A DNA stretch of 62,349 bases from an uncultured Lachnobacterium sp. (GCA_900550545.1 URSS01000012.1:1-62349), one strand, 5' to 3'. Counted from the stretch's first letter, positions 1-9,145 are shown. Translations and numbers: made by a program. The notes: generated by a model from the letters alone, not told the origin.

Positions 1-23
1 GAATATCCGTATAAATAGAAAAA

Positions 24-60
24 GCCCTTTGAGAAAAGGATTTCTCCTCTCTCAAAGGGC
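24..60 (-). terminator. Rho-independent terminator of the first gene
   Basis: A 10-bp perfect stem (24-33 with 51-60, GCCCTTTGAG/CTCAAAGGGC) with further pairing inside is followed, reading the minus strand, by a run of five T. It lies 28 bases past the stop codon of the small minus-strand gene and probably ends its transcript. Confidence 0.85.
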
Positions 61-87
61 AAATAGACAAATTGATTATATTATTTA

Positions 88-435
88 CTAACCATCTATT
101 GAAAAATACTGCAATTTTTCAAAAGCATCGTCCATAAATTCAAACTCAAATATATGACAATCATCAAATGACTGTTCGCAATAAGTCACTTTCCCATTAT
201 CATAATCGACAATAGGTCTGCCAAGATTTCTCTTTACATCTTCAACAGTAACTTGTCCGTATATTTCTTTAATATCAGGTAGCATAAAATCAATTATTCC
301 GTCCAAATGCTTAAAATAATTATTAGCCAAAGTTTTTACAGTATCCTGAATATCTTCTTCTGGTTCTTCGTCCCAAGCAAAAATCAGTCCCTCATACTCA
401 AAAACATACTGTCCTATATCTTCTCTAAATTCCAT
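88..435 (-). CDS. Small acidic hypothetical protein
   Basis: A 115-residue acidic, soluble protein with no signal peptide or membrane segment. I do not recognise the family; alternating hydrophobic and acidic stretches suggest a compact alpha/beta fold of the size seen in immunity-type proteins, but that is a guess. The start at 435 is preferred over an upstream ATG at 453 because AAGGAG lies at the correct distance before 435 and the first residues of the longer version are the Shine-Dalgarno sequence itself. The gene has its own terminator and stands apart from lysS by about 220 bases. Confidence 0.6.
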   Translation of the reverse strand: MEFREDIGQYVFEYEGLIFAWDEEPEEDIQDTVKTLANNYFKHLDGIIDFMLPDIKEIYGQVTVEDVKRNLGRPIVDYDNGKVTYCEQSFDDCHIFEFEFMDDAFEKLQYFSIDG

Positions 436-483
436 TATGCCTTCTCCTTTCAATTATTGAATTTGCTTTTCATTTTAGAAAAT

Positions 484-507
484 GGGCAATCCCGATTGGA
501 ATTGCCC
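484..507 (-). terminator. Probable terminator downstream of lysS
   Basis: GGGCAAT (484-490) pairs with ATTGCCC (501-507), with two further pairs inside one mismatch, and is followed on the minus strand by ATTTTCT. It is the only terminator-like hairpin between the lysS stop (658) and the next gene. The T-tract is weak, so read-through is possible. Confidence 0.5.
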
Positions 508-657
508 ACTCATCGTACTAATTATGCGATTTTTTCTTGCTTGCACCGATTTCTGCATCAAATGATGTAAGTTTGATGTAAATCGCTGTTTTTTCAGTTT
601 TTTATCAAATGAAGTACGTCCCGTCTATTCGGTAAAACGGTACATCTTTACATCATC

Positions 658-2733
658 TTAATAGAGCTTTGCACCTGCTGGAATGTGGTTATCAACCATA
701 AGAAGATGAAGTTCTTCATCCTCTGAATCCTTAAGATTGTTTACTGCTGAAAGTAACATACCGCAGGACTCAATTCCCATCATCTTTCTTGGTGGAAGAT
801 TTGTGATGGCAATAAGTGTCTTTCCAACAAGCTCTTCCGGCTCATAATAAGCGTGGATTCCGCTTAAAATAGTGCGGTCTGTGCCTGTTCCGTCATCTAA
901 AGTAAACTGTAATAATTTCTTTGACTTAGGAACTGCTACACACTCTTTTACCTTAACAGCTCTGAAATCTGACTTGCTGAATGTATCGAAGTCTACTTCT
1001 TCCTCGAATAAAGGCTCAACCTTTACATTTGAAAAATCAATCTTCTCATTTGCTGTAAAGAATCCGTTGTTATCGTTTGCAGTTTCTGCTGCATCTCCCT
1101 CGGAAGTCTTAGAAGACTTCTTGTCAGAGTCGAGTGACTTCATTGTCGGAAACAGAAGTACGTCACGGATAGCCTGACTGTCTGTCAGTAACATTACCAG
1201 ACGGTCAATTCCGTATCCAATACCACCTGTAGGAGGCATACCAATCTCCAGTGCGTTCAGGAAATCTTCATCGGTGTGCTCTGCTTCGTCATCACCAGCA
1301 GCTGCGTTCGCATCCTGTGCTGCGAAACGTTCACGCTGATCGATCGGATCGTTCAGCTCGGAGTATGCATTACACATCTCCCATGTATTACAGAATAACT
1401 CGAAACGCTCTACCTTTGTAGGATCGCTTGGTTTCTTCTTTGTCAGTGGAGAAATCTCGATTGGATGATCCATGATGAATGTTGGCTGGATCAGCTCCTT
1501 CTCACAGTATTCCTCGAAGAAGAGGTTGATGATATCACCCTTCTTATGACGCTCTTCGTATGCAATATGATGCTCATCTGCAAGCTTCTTTGCTGCTACA
1601 TCATCCGGTACCTGATCAAAATCAATACCGGTATATTTCTTGATTGCATCGTTCATGGTTAAACGTGCAAATGGCTTTCCAAGATCAATTTCTACACCAT
1701 TGTAAGAAATCTTTGTAGATCCGCATACTTTTTCAGCAAGGTAACGGAACATGGACTCTGTCAGTTCCATCATGCCTTCGTAATCGGTGTATGCCTGATA
1801 CAGCTCCATCAGTGTAAATTCCGGATTGTGACGGGTATCAACACCCTCGTTACGAAATACACGGCCGATCTCGTATACACGCTCAAGACCACCAACGATC
1901 AGTCTCTTTAAGTAAAGCTCAAGAGAAATACGAAGCTTTACATCTTCGTTCAATGCATTATAGTGTGTCTCGAATGGTCTTGCTGCTGCACCACCTGCGT
2001 TTGCAACAAGCATCGGTGTCTCAACTTCCATGAAATCACGGTCAGCCAGGAAGTTACGGATCTCTTTGAGAATCTTAGAACGCTTTACGAATACTTCCTT
2101 GCTCTCCTGGTTCATGATCAGGTCAATATATCTCTGACGATAACGCATATCGGTATCAGTCAGTCCGTGGAACTTCTCCGGCAGAATCTGTAAAGACTTG
2201 GAAAGAAGTGTCATCTCTTCTGCATGGATAGAAATCTCTCCGGTCTTTGTACGGAATGCATATCCCTTTACGCCCCAGATATCACCGATATCAGATTTCT
2301 TAAATGTTGCATATAAATCCTCACCAATAGAGTCACGTGCAACGTAAATCTGAATGCTTCCCTTTAAATCCTGAATATTTGCAAAAGATGCTTTACCCAT
2401 AACACGCTTGAACATCATACGTCCAGCGATGGATACCTGAATTGGAGATGCATCCATGATGCTTCTTCTCTCTTCATATTCTTTCTTTGTAGCTTCTTTT
2501 GCCTCAGCCTCATCCATACCGTCTGTATTAACTTCCGGTCTTCCTGCTAAAAGCTCGTCTTCATGAGCTGTATATACTTCTTTTACGTCTGAAGTATGAT
2601 GTGTCACATCATACTTTGTAATCTGAAATGGATCCTGTCCTGCTTCCTGCAGATTTGCCAACTTCTCGCGGCGAACTTTCAGCAGCTGGTTTACATCCTG
2701 CTGGCCGCCCTGATTTGCATTATTTCCCGCCAT
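658..2733 (-). CDS. lysS: Lysyl-tRNA synthetase with C-terminal tRNA-binding domain
   Basis: Class II lysyl-tRNA synthetase, charging tRNA-Lys in the cytoplasm. An OB-fold anticodon-binding domain spans roughly residues 97-190; motif 2 (FRNEG..TRHNPEF) is at about 293-308 and motif 3 (GGIGYGIDRLVM) near 510. At 691 residues it is some 190 longer than a standard bacterial LysRS. The excess is an insert near residues 60-90 and, after an acidic and Ser/Lys-rich linker, a C-terminal domain of about 105 residues starting near SDFRAVKVKEC, which looks like the Trbp111/MetG-C/EMAPII tRNA-binding domain. A good ribosome binding site (AAAGGA) precedes the ATG. It follows greA by 13 bases, so both are probably one transcript. 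Confidence 0.97.
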   Translation of the reverse strand: MAGNNANQGGQQDVNQLLKVRREKLANLQEAGQDPFQITKYDVTHHTSDVKEVYTAHEDELLAGRPEVNTDGMDEAEAKEATKKEYEERRSIMDASPIQVSIAGRMMFKRVMGKASFANIQDLKGSIQIYVARDSIGEDLYATFKKSDIGDIWGVKGYAFRTKTGEISIHAEEMTLLSKSLQILPEKFHGLTDTDMRYRQRYIDLIMNQESKEVFVKRSKILKEIRNFLADRDFMEVETPMLVANAGGAAARPFETHYNALNEDVKLRISLELYLKRLIVGGLERVYEIGRVFRNEGVDTRHNPEFTLMELYQAYTDYEGMMELTESMFRYLAEKVCGSTKISYNGVEIDLGKPFARLTMNDAIKKYTGIDFDQVPDDVAAKKLADEHHIAYEERHKKGDIINLFFEEYCEKELIQPTFIMDHPIEISPLTKKKPSDPTKVERFELFCNTWEMCNAYSELNDPIDQRERFAAQDANAAAGDDEAEHTDEDFLNALEIGMPPTGGIGYGIDRLVMLLTDSQAIRDVLLFPTMKSLDSDKKSSKTSEGDAAETANDNNGFFTANEKIDFSNVKVEPLFEEEVDFDTFSKSDFRAVKVKECVAVPKSKKLLQFTLDDGTGTDRTILSGIHAYYEPEELVGKTLIAITNLPPRKMMGIESCGMLLSAVNNLKDSEDEELHLLMVDNHIPAGAKLY

Positions 2734-2746
2734 CTTTCGTTCCTTT

Positions 2747-3232
2747 CTATTCTACTGTTGATCTCTGGATTTCAAGTACCTTGTAAGAAAGCTCTCCTGC
2801 TTCTGTCTCGACAACTACGGTATCTCCAACTTTCTTTCCGATCAGTGCACGACCTACTGGAGACTCGTTACTGATTTTTCCCTTTAAGCTGTTTGCCTCT
2901 GTGGAACCAACAAGTTTATACTCTAACTCGTCATTAAATTCACAATCAAGAATCTTGACTTTACATCCGATGCTGATCTTGTCTAAGTCTACTTCTTCCT
3001 CAACAACGACTTCTGCATTCTTAAGAATCTTCTCGATTTCTTCAATACGAGCCTCGATATCTCTCTGCTCATCCTTTGCTGCATCGTACTCTGCGTTCTC
3101 GGACAAGTCACCCTGCTCGCGGGCCTCTTTGATCTTCTGTGCAATCTCTCTACGTTTTACAACTTTCAGATCCTGCAACTCATCTTCAAGTTTTTTCAGA
3201 CCTTCATAGGTCAAGATATTTTTCTTATCCAT
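2747..3232 (-). CDS. greA: Transcription elongation factor GreA
   Basis: A 161-residue GreA, which enters the RNA polymerase secondary channel and stimulates cleavage of backtracked transcripts. The N-terminal antiparallel coiled coil is seen with the tip motif (EAREQGDLSENAEYDAAKDEQ, acidic D/E pair) at about residues 37-57, followed by the FKBP-like C-terminal domain with the SPVGRALIGKKVGD segment. Length is typical. It leads a two-gene unit with lysS. A perfect sigma-A promoter overlaps the stop codon of the upstream dusB gene. Confidence 0.97.
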   Translation of the reverse strand: MDKKNILTYEGLKKLEDELQDLKVVKRREIAQKIKEAREQGDLSENAEYDAAKDEQRDIEARIEEIEKILKNAEVVVEEEVDLDKISIGCKVKILDCEFNDELEYKLVGSTEANSLKGKISNESPVGRALIGKKVGDTVVVETEAGELSYKVLEIQRSTVE

Positions 3233-3295
3233 TTCTTTTACCCCGCTTTATAATAATATTTAAAAAACTACGTATCTCTATAAATTAACTAAGGT

Positions 3296-3324
3296 ATTAT
3301 ACCCAATCAACCGCATAATGTCAA
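3296..3324 (-). promoter_or_regulatory. Sigma-A promoter for greA-lysS
   Basis: Reading the minus strand: TTGACA (3324-3319), a 17-base spacer, then TATAAT (3301-3296), both consensus. The -35 box overlaps the dusB stop codon, so greA-lysS can be transcribed separately from the dusB-coaX-birA unit. Confidence 0.8.
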
Positions 3325-4313
3325 GGTTTTGCGCTGTTTCCGGTTTCTTTGAGATTGCCGAGAAGCAACTCTTCCAAAGCCTCGAACGACTCCACATTGT
3401 TGATTGCCACACGAAGCCGTGCTGAATTCGGATAACCTGCGGTATACCAGGCTGCATGTTTGCGGATTTCACGGATGCCAATGTACTCGCCTTTGAACTC
3501 CAGCATCATCCTGGCATGCCGCAGAATCATCTGTGTCACTTCTTCTATAGAAGGCTTCGGTAAGTGCTCACCGGTCTCAAAATAATGCAGAATCTGCTTA
3601 AATATCCATGGATTTCCCTGTGCTCCCCGGGCAATCATAAAGCCGTCACATCCCGTCTGTTCCTCCATGGCAATCACATCCTCCGCCGTCAGCAGATCTC
3701 CGTTTCCAATCACGGGAATGGATACCGCCTCTTTTACCTGACGGATAATGTCCCAGTCTGCCTTTCCGGAATAAAACTGTTCTCTTGTGCGGCCATGCAC
3801 AGCCACTGCTGCCGCTCCCGCATCCTCTGCAATCTTTGCCATCTCCACTGCATTCACATGATCGTCATCGAATCCCTTTCGGATTTTTACAGTTACCGGT
3901 TTGTTGATTGCCTTTACTGTCTTTCGGATAATCTCCCCTGCCAGTTTCGGGTTCTTCATCAGCGCCGATCCCTCACCGTTATTCACAATTTTCGGCACCG
4001 GACATCCCATATTAATATCCAGCAGATCAAAAGGACGTTCCTCGATTTCATGCGCTATATTCGAAATTATATCCGGATCTGACCCAAACAGCTGCAACGA
4101 TACCGGATTTTCTCTTGGATCAATCTCCAAAAGGCTCTGTGTATTGCGGTTTTTGTACATAATGGCTTTGGCACTGACCATCTCCATACACAGAAGTCCC
4201 GCTCCCTGCTCTTTGCATAACAAGCGAAATGGCAGGTCTGTTACGCCTGCCATAGGAGCCAGTATTAAATTATTCGGCAATGTCACATTGCCTATTTTTA
4301 ATGCTTTTATCAT
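3321..4313 (-). CDS. dusB: tRNA-dihydrouridine synthase (DusB type)
   Basis: FMN-dependent reductase that makes dihydrouridine in tRNA D-loops. The TIM-barrel starts with NNLILAPMAGVTDLPFR (about 14-30), has the catalytic-loop Cys in DINMGCPVPKIVNNGEGSALM (about 98-118), the lysine of VTVKIRKGFD, and the FMN phosphate-binding VAVHGRTR and IGNGD motifs. The 330-residue length is normal. It begins one base after the coaX stop, indicating translational coupling within a coaX-dusB unit. Confidence 0.95.
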   Translation of the reverse strand: MIKALKIGNVTLPNNLILAPMAGVTDLPFRLLCKEQGAGLLCMEMVSAKAIMYKNRNTQSLLEIDPRENPVSLQLFGSDPDIISNIAHEIEERPFDLLDINMGCPVPKIVNNGEGSALMKNPKLAGEIIRKTVKAINKPVTVKIRKGFDDDHVNAVEMAKIAEDAGAAAVAVHGRTREQFYSGKADWDIIRQVKEAVSIPVIGNGDLLTAEDVIAMEEQTGCDGFMIARGAQGNPWIFKQILHYFETGEHLPKPSIEEVTQMILRHARMMLEFKGEYIGIREIRKHAAWYTAGYPNSARLRVAINNVESFEALEELLLGNLKETGNSAKP

Positions 4314-4314
4314 A

Positions 4315-5094
4315 CTATTTTATTTTCCGATTCTGTTTTTTATACACGCGGTAAATACCTTTTAAGGTAAGGTTCGGGTCATAAATATCGATACACGTTG
4401 TCTCGTTTGCAATAATGCGTCCCAGTCCACCAGTCACAACCGTTTTCACGTTTTCCAGTCCGACTTCTTCTTTTACTTTGTTGATAATGTATTCCGTCTG
4501 ACCAATCTGTCCGTAAACAATACCAGCCTGCATGCTCGTGATAGTATCTTTTCCAAGAATGCTCTCCGGCTTTTTGATTTCAATCTCCGGAAGCTTTGCG
4601 GCATCTTCTGACAGTGCCTTTGCGGAAATCCGGATACCCGGTGCCGTGATTCCACCGAGAAAAGCCCCGCTTTCATCCACAAAATCATATGTTGTAGCCG
4701 TACCAAAATCAATCACCAATACAGGACCTCCATATATTTCATATGCACCAACGGCATCCACGATTCGATCCGCACCGATCTGCTGCGGGTTCGGCGTCAC
4801 AATACGGATACCTGTCTTAATTCCTGCTTCGACAATAATCGGTGTAATATGAAAATATTTTACCAGTCCGCCCCGCAGGGAATGCATCACATTCGGAACA
4901 ACAGAGCAAATGATCGCATCCCCGATATCCATTGGCTGAATATTATTCTGTTCGAGCAGATTGTAAAGGATCATTCCATATTCATCGGATGTACGCGGCA
5001 TCTTGGTGGTAATGCGAAAAGAAGCAACAATGACATCCCCATCGAATACTCCACAGGTAATATTTGTATTTCCCACATCTATTGTTAATATCAT
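4315..5094 (-). CDS. coaX: Type III pantothenate kinase
   Basis: Phosphorylates pantothenate, the first step of coenzyme A synthesis. The ASKHA fold shows the N-terminal phosphate loop (LTIDVGNTNI, about 3-12), the PQQIGADRIVDAVGAYEIYG segment near 103-122 and the second phosphate motif VIDFGTATTYDFVD near 127-140, with the Asp catalytic base in GADR. Length 259 is usual. It sits three bases downstream of a small conserved gene and just after birA, a common clostridial grouping of vitamin and cofactor genes. Confidence 0.96.
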   Translation of the reverse strand: MILTIDVGNTNITCGVFDGDVIVASFRITTKMPRTSDEYGMILYNLLEQNNIQPMDIGDAIICSVVPNVMHSLRGGLVKYFHITPIIVEAGIKTGIRIVTPNPQQIGADRIVDAVGAYEIYGGPVLVIDFGTATTYDFVDESGAFLGGITAPGIRISAKALSEDAAKLPEIEIKKPESILGKDTITSMQAGIVYGQIGQTEYIINKVKEEVGLENVKTVVTGGLGRIIANETTCIDIYDPNLTLKGIYRVYKKQNRKIK

Positions 5095-5097
5095 GTC

Positions 5098-5436
5098 CTA
5101 TTCCTCCTCGCTCCATCCTTCGCCCAGAAACATGACACGATAATATGTTTCCACGGCCTCAAGCAATTCCCGCTTTTCATTTCTGAACTGTTTGATCTTC
5201 AGCACACTTCCGATCTCATCATAATAGAAATCGCCCTCTTCACAGCTTGTCTTAAACTGAAGATTTCCTTCTTCATCAAATACAAGTTCCAAAATTCCAC
5301 CGATATCTTCTGTGTAAAGCACACACATGATTTTAAGTTCCTCGCGAATAGACTGTGGCAGTTCATTAAAATTCTCATTCAGGTAGAACTTTTTCTGGTA
5401 TGCATTGGATACACACAACGTAACTTCTTTAGACAT
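5098..5436 (-). CDS. Conserved small protein between birA and coaX
   Basis: A 112-residue, acidic, soluble protein without signal or membrane segments. From memory it resembles the DUF6145 family of Lachnospiraceae, whose function is unknown; I cannot confirm this without a search. It overlaps the end of birA by eight bases and ends three bases before coaX, so it is translated as part of this unit. Alternating short beta-like and charged stretches (GGILELVFDEEGNLQFKT) suggest a small beta-rich fold. Confidence 0.8.
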   Translation of the reverse strand: MSKEVTLCVSNAYQKKFYLNENFNELPQSIREELKIMCVLYTEDIGGILELVFDEEGNLQFKTSCEEGDFYYDEIGSVLKIKQFRNEKRELLEAVETYYRVMFLGEGWSEEE

Positions 5437-6406
5437 ATCCGTATATTCCTCTCACGGAAACCTCTCCGGAAGACACCAGCTTGCGCGATTCCCACGTGTC
5501 TACGATGAGCTCTCCTTTTTTTGTAATTCCCATTGCTTTTCCTTCAAATGGTTCCTTCGGATCAAGCACCCGCACCTGTCGATTTATGTTCACCAGCAGT
5601 TCATTGTAATCCTCCTGCAAGCCTTCCATATCCTCGGTCTTAAGGTACACTTCATAAGCTTCCTCAAACTCTTCCAGAAAAGCCTCTATAATATCTGCCC
5701 GGTGAAAGCGATGTCCACATTCCAGAAGAAGGGAACTTGCTGTCTCTGCAATCTCCTCCGGAAAAGCTTCATTGTGTACATTGATACCAATACCAATGAC
5801 AATATTGTTGATATAATCAAACTGTGCACTCATTTCTGTGAGCATTCCACAGATTTTCTTTCCGTTTACCACTAGATCGTTCGGCCACTTAATCAGTGCT
5901 GGAACATTGGCAACTCTGCGCAATGCCCGTGCAGTAGCCAATGCCGTAACCAGTGTCAGCATAGATGCATTGTTCGGATTGATATCCGGTTTGAGCATAA
6001 GTGTCATAAATATACCGATTCCGGATGGTGATTCCCAGGACCGGCCTCTGCGTCCTCTTCCTGCGGTCTGCTGCTCGGACACTACCAGAGTTCCCGTGGG
6101 ATGACCACTCTCTGCCAGTTCTTTTGCCTTCGTGTTTGTAGAATCAATAGTATCAAAATAATGAATCTCGCATCCTGCCCACTTTGTCTTTCGGATGCTC
6201 TCCAACTCTACATCGTTGATCACATCCGGCACAGACAGGAGATGATATCCTTTGTTCTGCACCGCCTCTATCTCGTATCCCATCTCTTTCAACTGATTGA
6301 TTGCTTTCCACACAGCTGTACGGGACACGCCAAAATGATTACACAACTCCTGTCCGGACACATATCCGTCTGTTTCACGGAGCATTTTCAATATTTCTGC
6401 TTTCAT
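5429..6406 (-). CDS. birA: Bifunctional biotin ligase / biotin operon repressor
   Basis: Group II BirA: an N-terminal winged helix (residues 1-60, with the recognition helix near GVSRTAVWKAINQLKEMGY) and a biotin protein ligase core. The ligase signature GRGRRGRSWESP near residues 115-126 binds biotinoyl-AMP, and KWPNDLVVNGKKICGMLTE near 170-188 is the central catalytic region. It charges carboxylase carrier proteins with biotin, and the DNA-binding domain suggests it also senses biotin and represses transcription. No biotin genes occur in the window. Length 325 is standard. Confidence 0.96.
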   Translation of the reverse strand: MKAEILKMLRETDGYVSGQELCNHFGVSRTAVWKAINQLKEMGYEIEAVQNKGYHLLSVPDVINDVELESIRKTKWAGCEIHYFDTIDSTNTKAKELAESGHPTGTLVVSEQQTAGRGRRGRSWESPSGIGIFMTLMLKPDINPNNASMLTLVTALATARALRRVANVPALIKWPNDLVVNGKKICGMLTEMSAQFDYINNIVIGIGINVHNEAFPEEIAETASSLLLECGHRFHRADIIEAFLEEFEEAYEVYLKTEDMEGLQEDYNELLVNINRQVRVLDPKEPFEGKAMGITKKGELIVDTWESRKLVSSGEVSVRGIYGYV

Positions 6407-6424
6407 ACGCCTTGACCACTTGTT

Positions 6425-7414
6425 TTAATCTGATAATGTCGCTTTCATAATTGCCTTGATGGAATGCATACGGTTCTCTGCCTCATCAAATACAACCGAA
6501 CGCGGTCCTTCAAATACTTCATCCGTAACTTCAAGTTCTGATAATCCAAACTTCTCGTAAACCTGTTTGCCGATGGTAGTCTTTAAGTCATGGAATGCCG
6601 GCAGACAATGCATGAAAATAGCGCTGTCTTTTGCGTTTTCAAATGCCTTGGCATTTACCTGATAAGGTTTCAGATCGTTGATACGCTCTGCCCAAACTTC
6701 TTCTGGCTCACCCATGGATACCCATACATCGGTATAGATGACATCAGCATCTTTGGTAGCTTCCGCAACATCGTCTGTCAATGTAATTGTCGCGCCTGTC
6801 TGCGCTGCAACATCCTTGCAGTAATCAACCAGTTCCTTGTTTGGATAATATTTCGGATTGGTACATGCCACAAAATGCATTCCAAGTTTTGCACATGTTA
6901 CCATAAGAGAATTTCCCATATTGTAACGGGCATCTCCCATATATACGAACTTCACACCCTTAAGCTGTCCAAGATGCTCACGAATTGTCAGCATATCTGC
7001 GATCATCTGTGTCGGGTGAAACTCATTGGTCAGTCCATTCCATACCGGGACTCCCGCATATTCTGCCAGTTCCTCTACGATTTCCTGACCGTATCCACGA
7101 TACTCAATTCCATCAAACATTCTTCCAAGTACACGAGCTGTATCCGGAATACTTTCTTTCTTTCCAATCTGTGAACCGCTTGGATCAAGATATGTAACAT
7201 GCATACCCAGATCGTGTGCAGCCACTTCAAAAGAGCAGCGGGTTCGGGTACTTGTCTTTTCAAAGATCAATGCGATATTCTTGCCTACAAGGCTGTCATG
7301 CATGATGCCCTGACGCTTTTTCTCCTTTAAATCTGCGGATAAATCAATCAGGTATGTGATTTCCTCCGGTGTAAAATCCATTAACTTTAAAAAATTCCGT
7401 CCCTTTAATGTCAT
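6425..7414 (-). CDS. argF: Ornithine carbamoyltransferase
   Basis: Makes citrulline from ornithine and carbamoyl phosphate in arginine synthesis (or runs in reverse in arginine catabolism). The carbamoyl phosphate loop STRTRCSFE is near residues 55-63, the HPTQMIADMLT motif near 136-146, the ornithine-binding SMGE loop near 236 and the catalytic HCLP motif near 273. Length 329 is typical. An AAGGAGGAAG ribosome binding site precedes the ATG, and the leader carries two palindromes over a likely promoter. It is separated from birA by 18 bases. Confidence 0.96.
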   Translation of the reverse strand: MTLKGRNFLKLMDFTPEEITYLIDLSADLKEKKRQGIMHDSLVGKNIALIFEKTSTRTRCSFEVAAHDLGMHVTYLDPSGSQIGKKESIPDTARVLGRMFDGIEYRGYGQEIVEELAEYAGVPVWNGLTNEFHPTQMIADMLTIREHLGQLKGVKFVYMGDARYNMGNSLMVTCAKLGMHFVACTNPKYYPNKELVDYCKDVAAQTGATITLTDDVAEATKDADVIYTDVWVSMGEPEEVWAERINDLKPYQVNAKAFENAKDSAIFMHCLPAFHDLKTTIGKQVYEKFGLSELEVTDEVFEGPRSVVFDEAENRMHSIKAIMKATLSD

Positions 7415-7481
7415 TGCTCTTCCTCCTTATTGAACATCAACCCATGCATAATTTGTTTTCAGCAAATGGACTGATGATTGT

Positions 7482-7500
7482 AATGCATCAAAGATGCATT
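7482..7500 (-). promoter_or_regulatory. Palindrome resembling an ArgR operator before argF
   Basis: AATGCATC and GATGCATT flank a three-base centre, and the palindrome covers the probable -10 element (TTTGAT at 7492-7487). The half-site spacing is one base longer than the classical ARG box, so assignment to ArgR is inferred from similarity and from the downstream gene. Confidence 0.4.
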
Positions 7501-7509
7501 GCCCCTACA

Positions 7510-7536
7510 TGTCAAGTTTTCATAGAAAACTTGACA
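7510..7536. repeat. Perfect 12-bp inverted repeat upstream of argF
   Basis: TGTCAAGTTTTC and GAAAACTTGACA are perfect arms around a three-base loop. On the minus strand the second arm ends with TTGACA, which is placed 17 bases before a -10-like hexamer, so the repeat overlaps the argF -35 region. It may be an operator or, if transcribed from upstream, a hairpin. Confidence 0.6.
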
Positions 7537-7632
7537 CAATCTTTCGTTACAATGAAGTTATTTTACTCCATTTATCCGTTGATTACAACCTGCTAAATGC
7601 ACACATTGTCATACATTACGAAAATAGAAAAA

Positions 7633-7662
7633 GCAGATATATCGAAATATCGATACATCTGC
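7633..7662 (-). terminator. Terminator of the cell-wall hydrolase gene
   Basis: GCAGAT and ATCTGC outer arms with inner TATCG/CGATA pairing are followed on the minus strand by TTTTTCTATTTT. It lies 35 bases past the stop codon of the SH3/SleB gene. Confidence 0.8.
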
Positions 7663-7696
7663 CTGTATGATCTATGATTCACGAACCACTTACAAA

Positions 7697-9022
7697 CTAA
7701 TAAAATACAATCGGTCCGATCACAACGCCTGCGTGTCCGCTGGATGCAAGCTTAAAGTACTTTGCGCCACCTGTCGGATCATTTCCTGCAAGTGCTGCCT
7801 GCGCTGCCTGTCTGGCGCTTGCGCTCACACCACTGGCAAGTCTGGACTCTAATCTTCCGGAAGAAGCCGGGCCAAACTGACCACGCTGATAAATGACACC
7901 ACGAATGCTATTTGCAAAACTTCCGCTGTGTACACGATTCACTACAACAGCTCCTACAGCAATCATACACTGCTGACTCTGTCCGCCTGCCTCGCACTGG
8001 ATCAATGCTGCAAGCAGGGTTTCATCATCCGCAGATGCTGTAAGGGATGTTCCCTGCGAAGAAGAAGTTGTTGTTGTCTGTCCATTTGAAGAAGAACTTG
8101 AAGATGATGAACTCTGAGTGCTCTTCTTTGCTGCTTCCTGTTTTGCAGCCTCTTCTTTTGCCTTACGCTCTTCCTCTTCTTTCTGCGCTGCAATCTCTTC
8201 CTCAATCGTGATTGCTTTTCCTGTCTTCAATGCGACTGTAACATAATCTTCGCTTACATAACAGGTCTGAGAATCAACTTTAACTGCAACCCATCCATCT
8301 TTTGTATCAGCTTTTGTATTTACAACAAGTTTATCTCCGGATGCAACTGTCTTAACTACACCAGCATTGGTACTTGCTTTCTCGCGGATACGAAGTCCGT
8401 CAATCTCGACTTTTGCAACTGTCTTACAATTTTTCTTGGCATATGCATATGCTTTCTGGCCGGTTACGCAGTAATCGTTCTTCACATATCCTTTTACGTT
8501 TCCAGAAGTAATCTTTGTCCATTCACTTCCTTCATCCTTAATGACTGCACGGTCACCCTTATACATCTTGCCAACAATTTCTGAATCTGCATCTGCCGAC
8601 TTGCGTACATACAAGAACTCATCGACATCTGCCATCAGTTTATTGTTCCACTCTTTTTCCTCATCGGACAATTCTTTATCATCCTTTGAATCTTGTACAG
8701 CTACCTGTGGTTCTGTCTCAACACCTTCTGAAGTGTCACTCTCTACCGGTGTATCTGATACATCCGTTGTGTCCTCTGCTGATGCTGCAACGATATTGGA
8801 ATCACTCTTTTCAACAGAGACTATACTGTCAAGCATATCTGCTGCTTCGAGTTCATATGCGTTCATAGCAACTGCTACTCCAGCCATTCCATTTTTGTCC
8901 ATCTGTGTTTCTGCCACCTGATCAGCGGCTTTCACTCCATTACCAGTAACCGCTGTGATTGTTAATGCAAGAGCAATTCCTGCTACCATTACACTTTCAA
9001 CCACTTTCTTGTCAAATTTCAT
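7697..9022 (-). CDS. Secreted cell-wall hydrolase: two SH3 domains plus SleB-type domain
   Basis: A 441-residue exported protein. A signal peptide (about 1-33) precedes a Ser/Thr/Asp-rich stretch, two bacterial SH3 domains near residues 125-180 and 200-260, a Lys/Glu helical segment, a poly-Ser linker and a C-terminal Hydrolase_2/SleB domain of about 110 residues. The probable catalytic glutamate is in ALIQCEAGG. SleB-family domains are lytic transglycosylases on peptidoglycan, and the SH3 repeats probably bind the wall. The start at 9022 is chosen because GGAGG lies at the right spacing; an in-frame codon at 9055 lacks this. The promoter carries a WalR-type box, which fits a wall-homeostasis enzyme. 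Confidence 0.9.
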   Translation of the reverse strand: MKFDKKVVESVMVAGIALALTITAVTGNGVKAADQVAETQMDKNGMAGVAVAMNAYELEAADMLDSIVSVEKSDSNIVAASAEDTTDVSDTPVESDTSEGVETEPQVAVQDSKDDKELSDEEKEWNNKLMADVDEFLYVRKSADADSEIVGKMYKGDRAVIKDEGSEWTKITSGNVKGYVKNDYCVTGQKAYAYAKKNCKTVAKVEIDGLRIREKASTNAGVVKTVASGDKLVVNTKADTKDGWVAVKVDSQTCYVSEDYVTVALKTGKAITIEEEIAAQKEEEERKAKEEAAKQEAAKKSTQSSSSSSSSSNGQTTTTSSSQGTSLTASADDETLLAALIQCEAGGQSQQCMIAVGAVVVNRVHSGSFANSIRGVIYQRGQFGPASSGRLESRLASGVSASARQAAQAALAGNDPTGGAKYFKLASSGHAGVVIGPIVFY

Positions 9023-9145
9023 TATGAACCTCCGTATTCTCTCATTGCATATCATTTAATAACAATGATGTGCGCAATCATGTATTCCTATCTTATGCGA
9101 TAAGTATTACACTTATGTTGCGTTTTTAAACACTTTATTTCAAAT

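Noticed and set aside
518..601. A 27-codon minus-strand frame just downstream of lysS that could be the tail of an integrase and so an old attachment site
   Set aside because: Too short to identify, no start, no tRNA gene and no direct repeats around it; composition alone does not support an integration scar.
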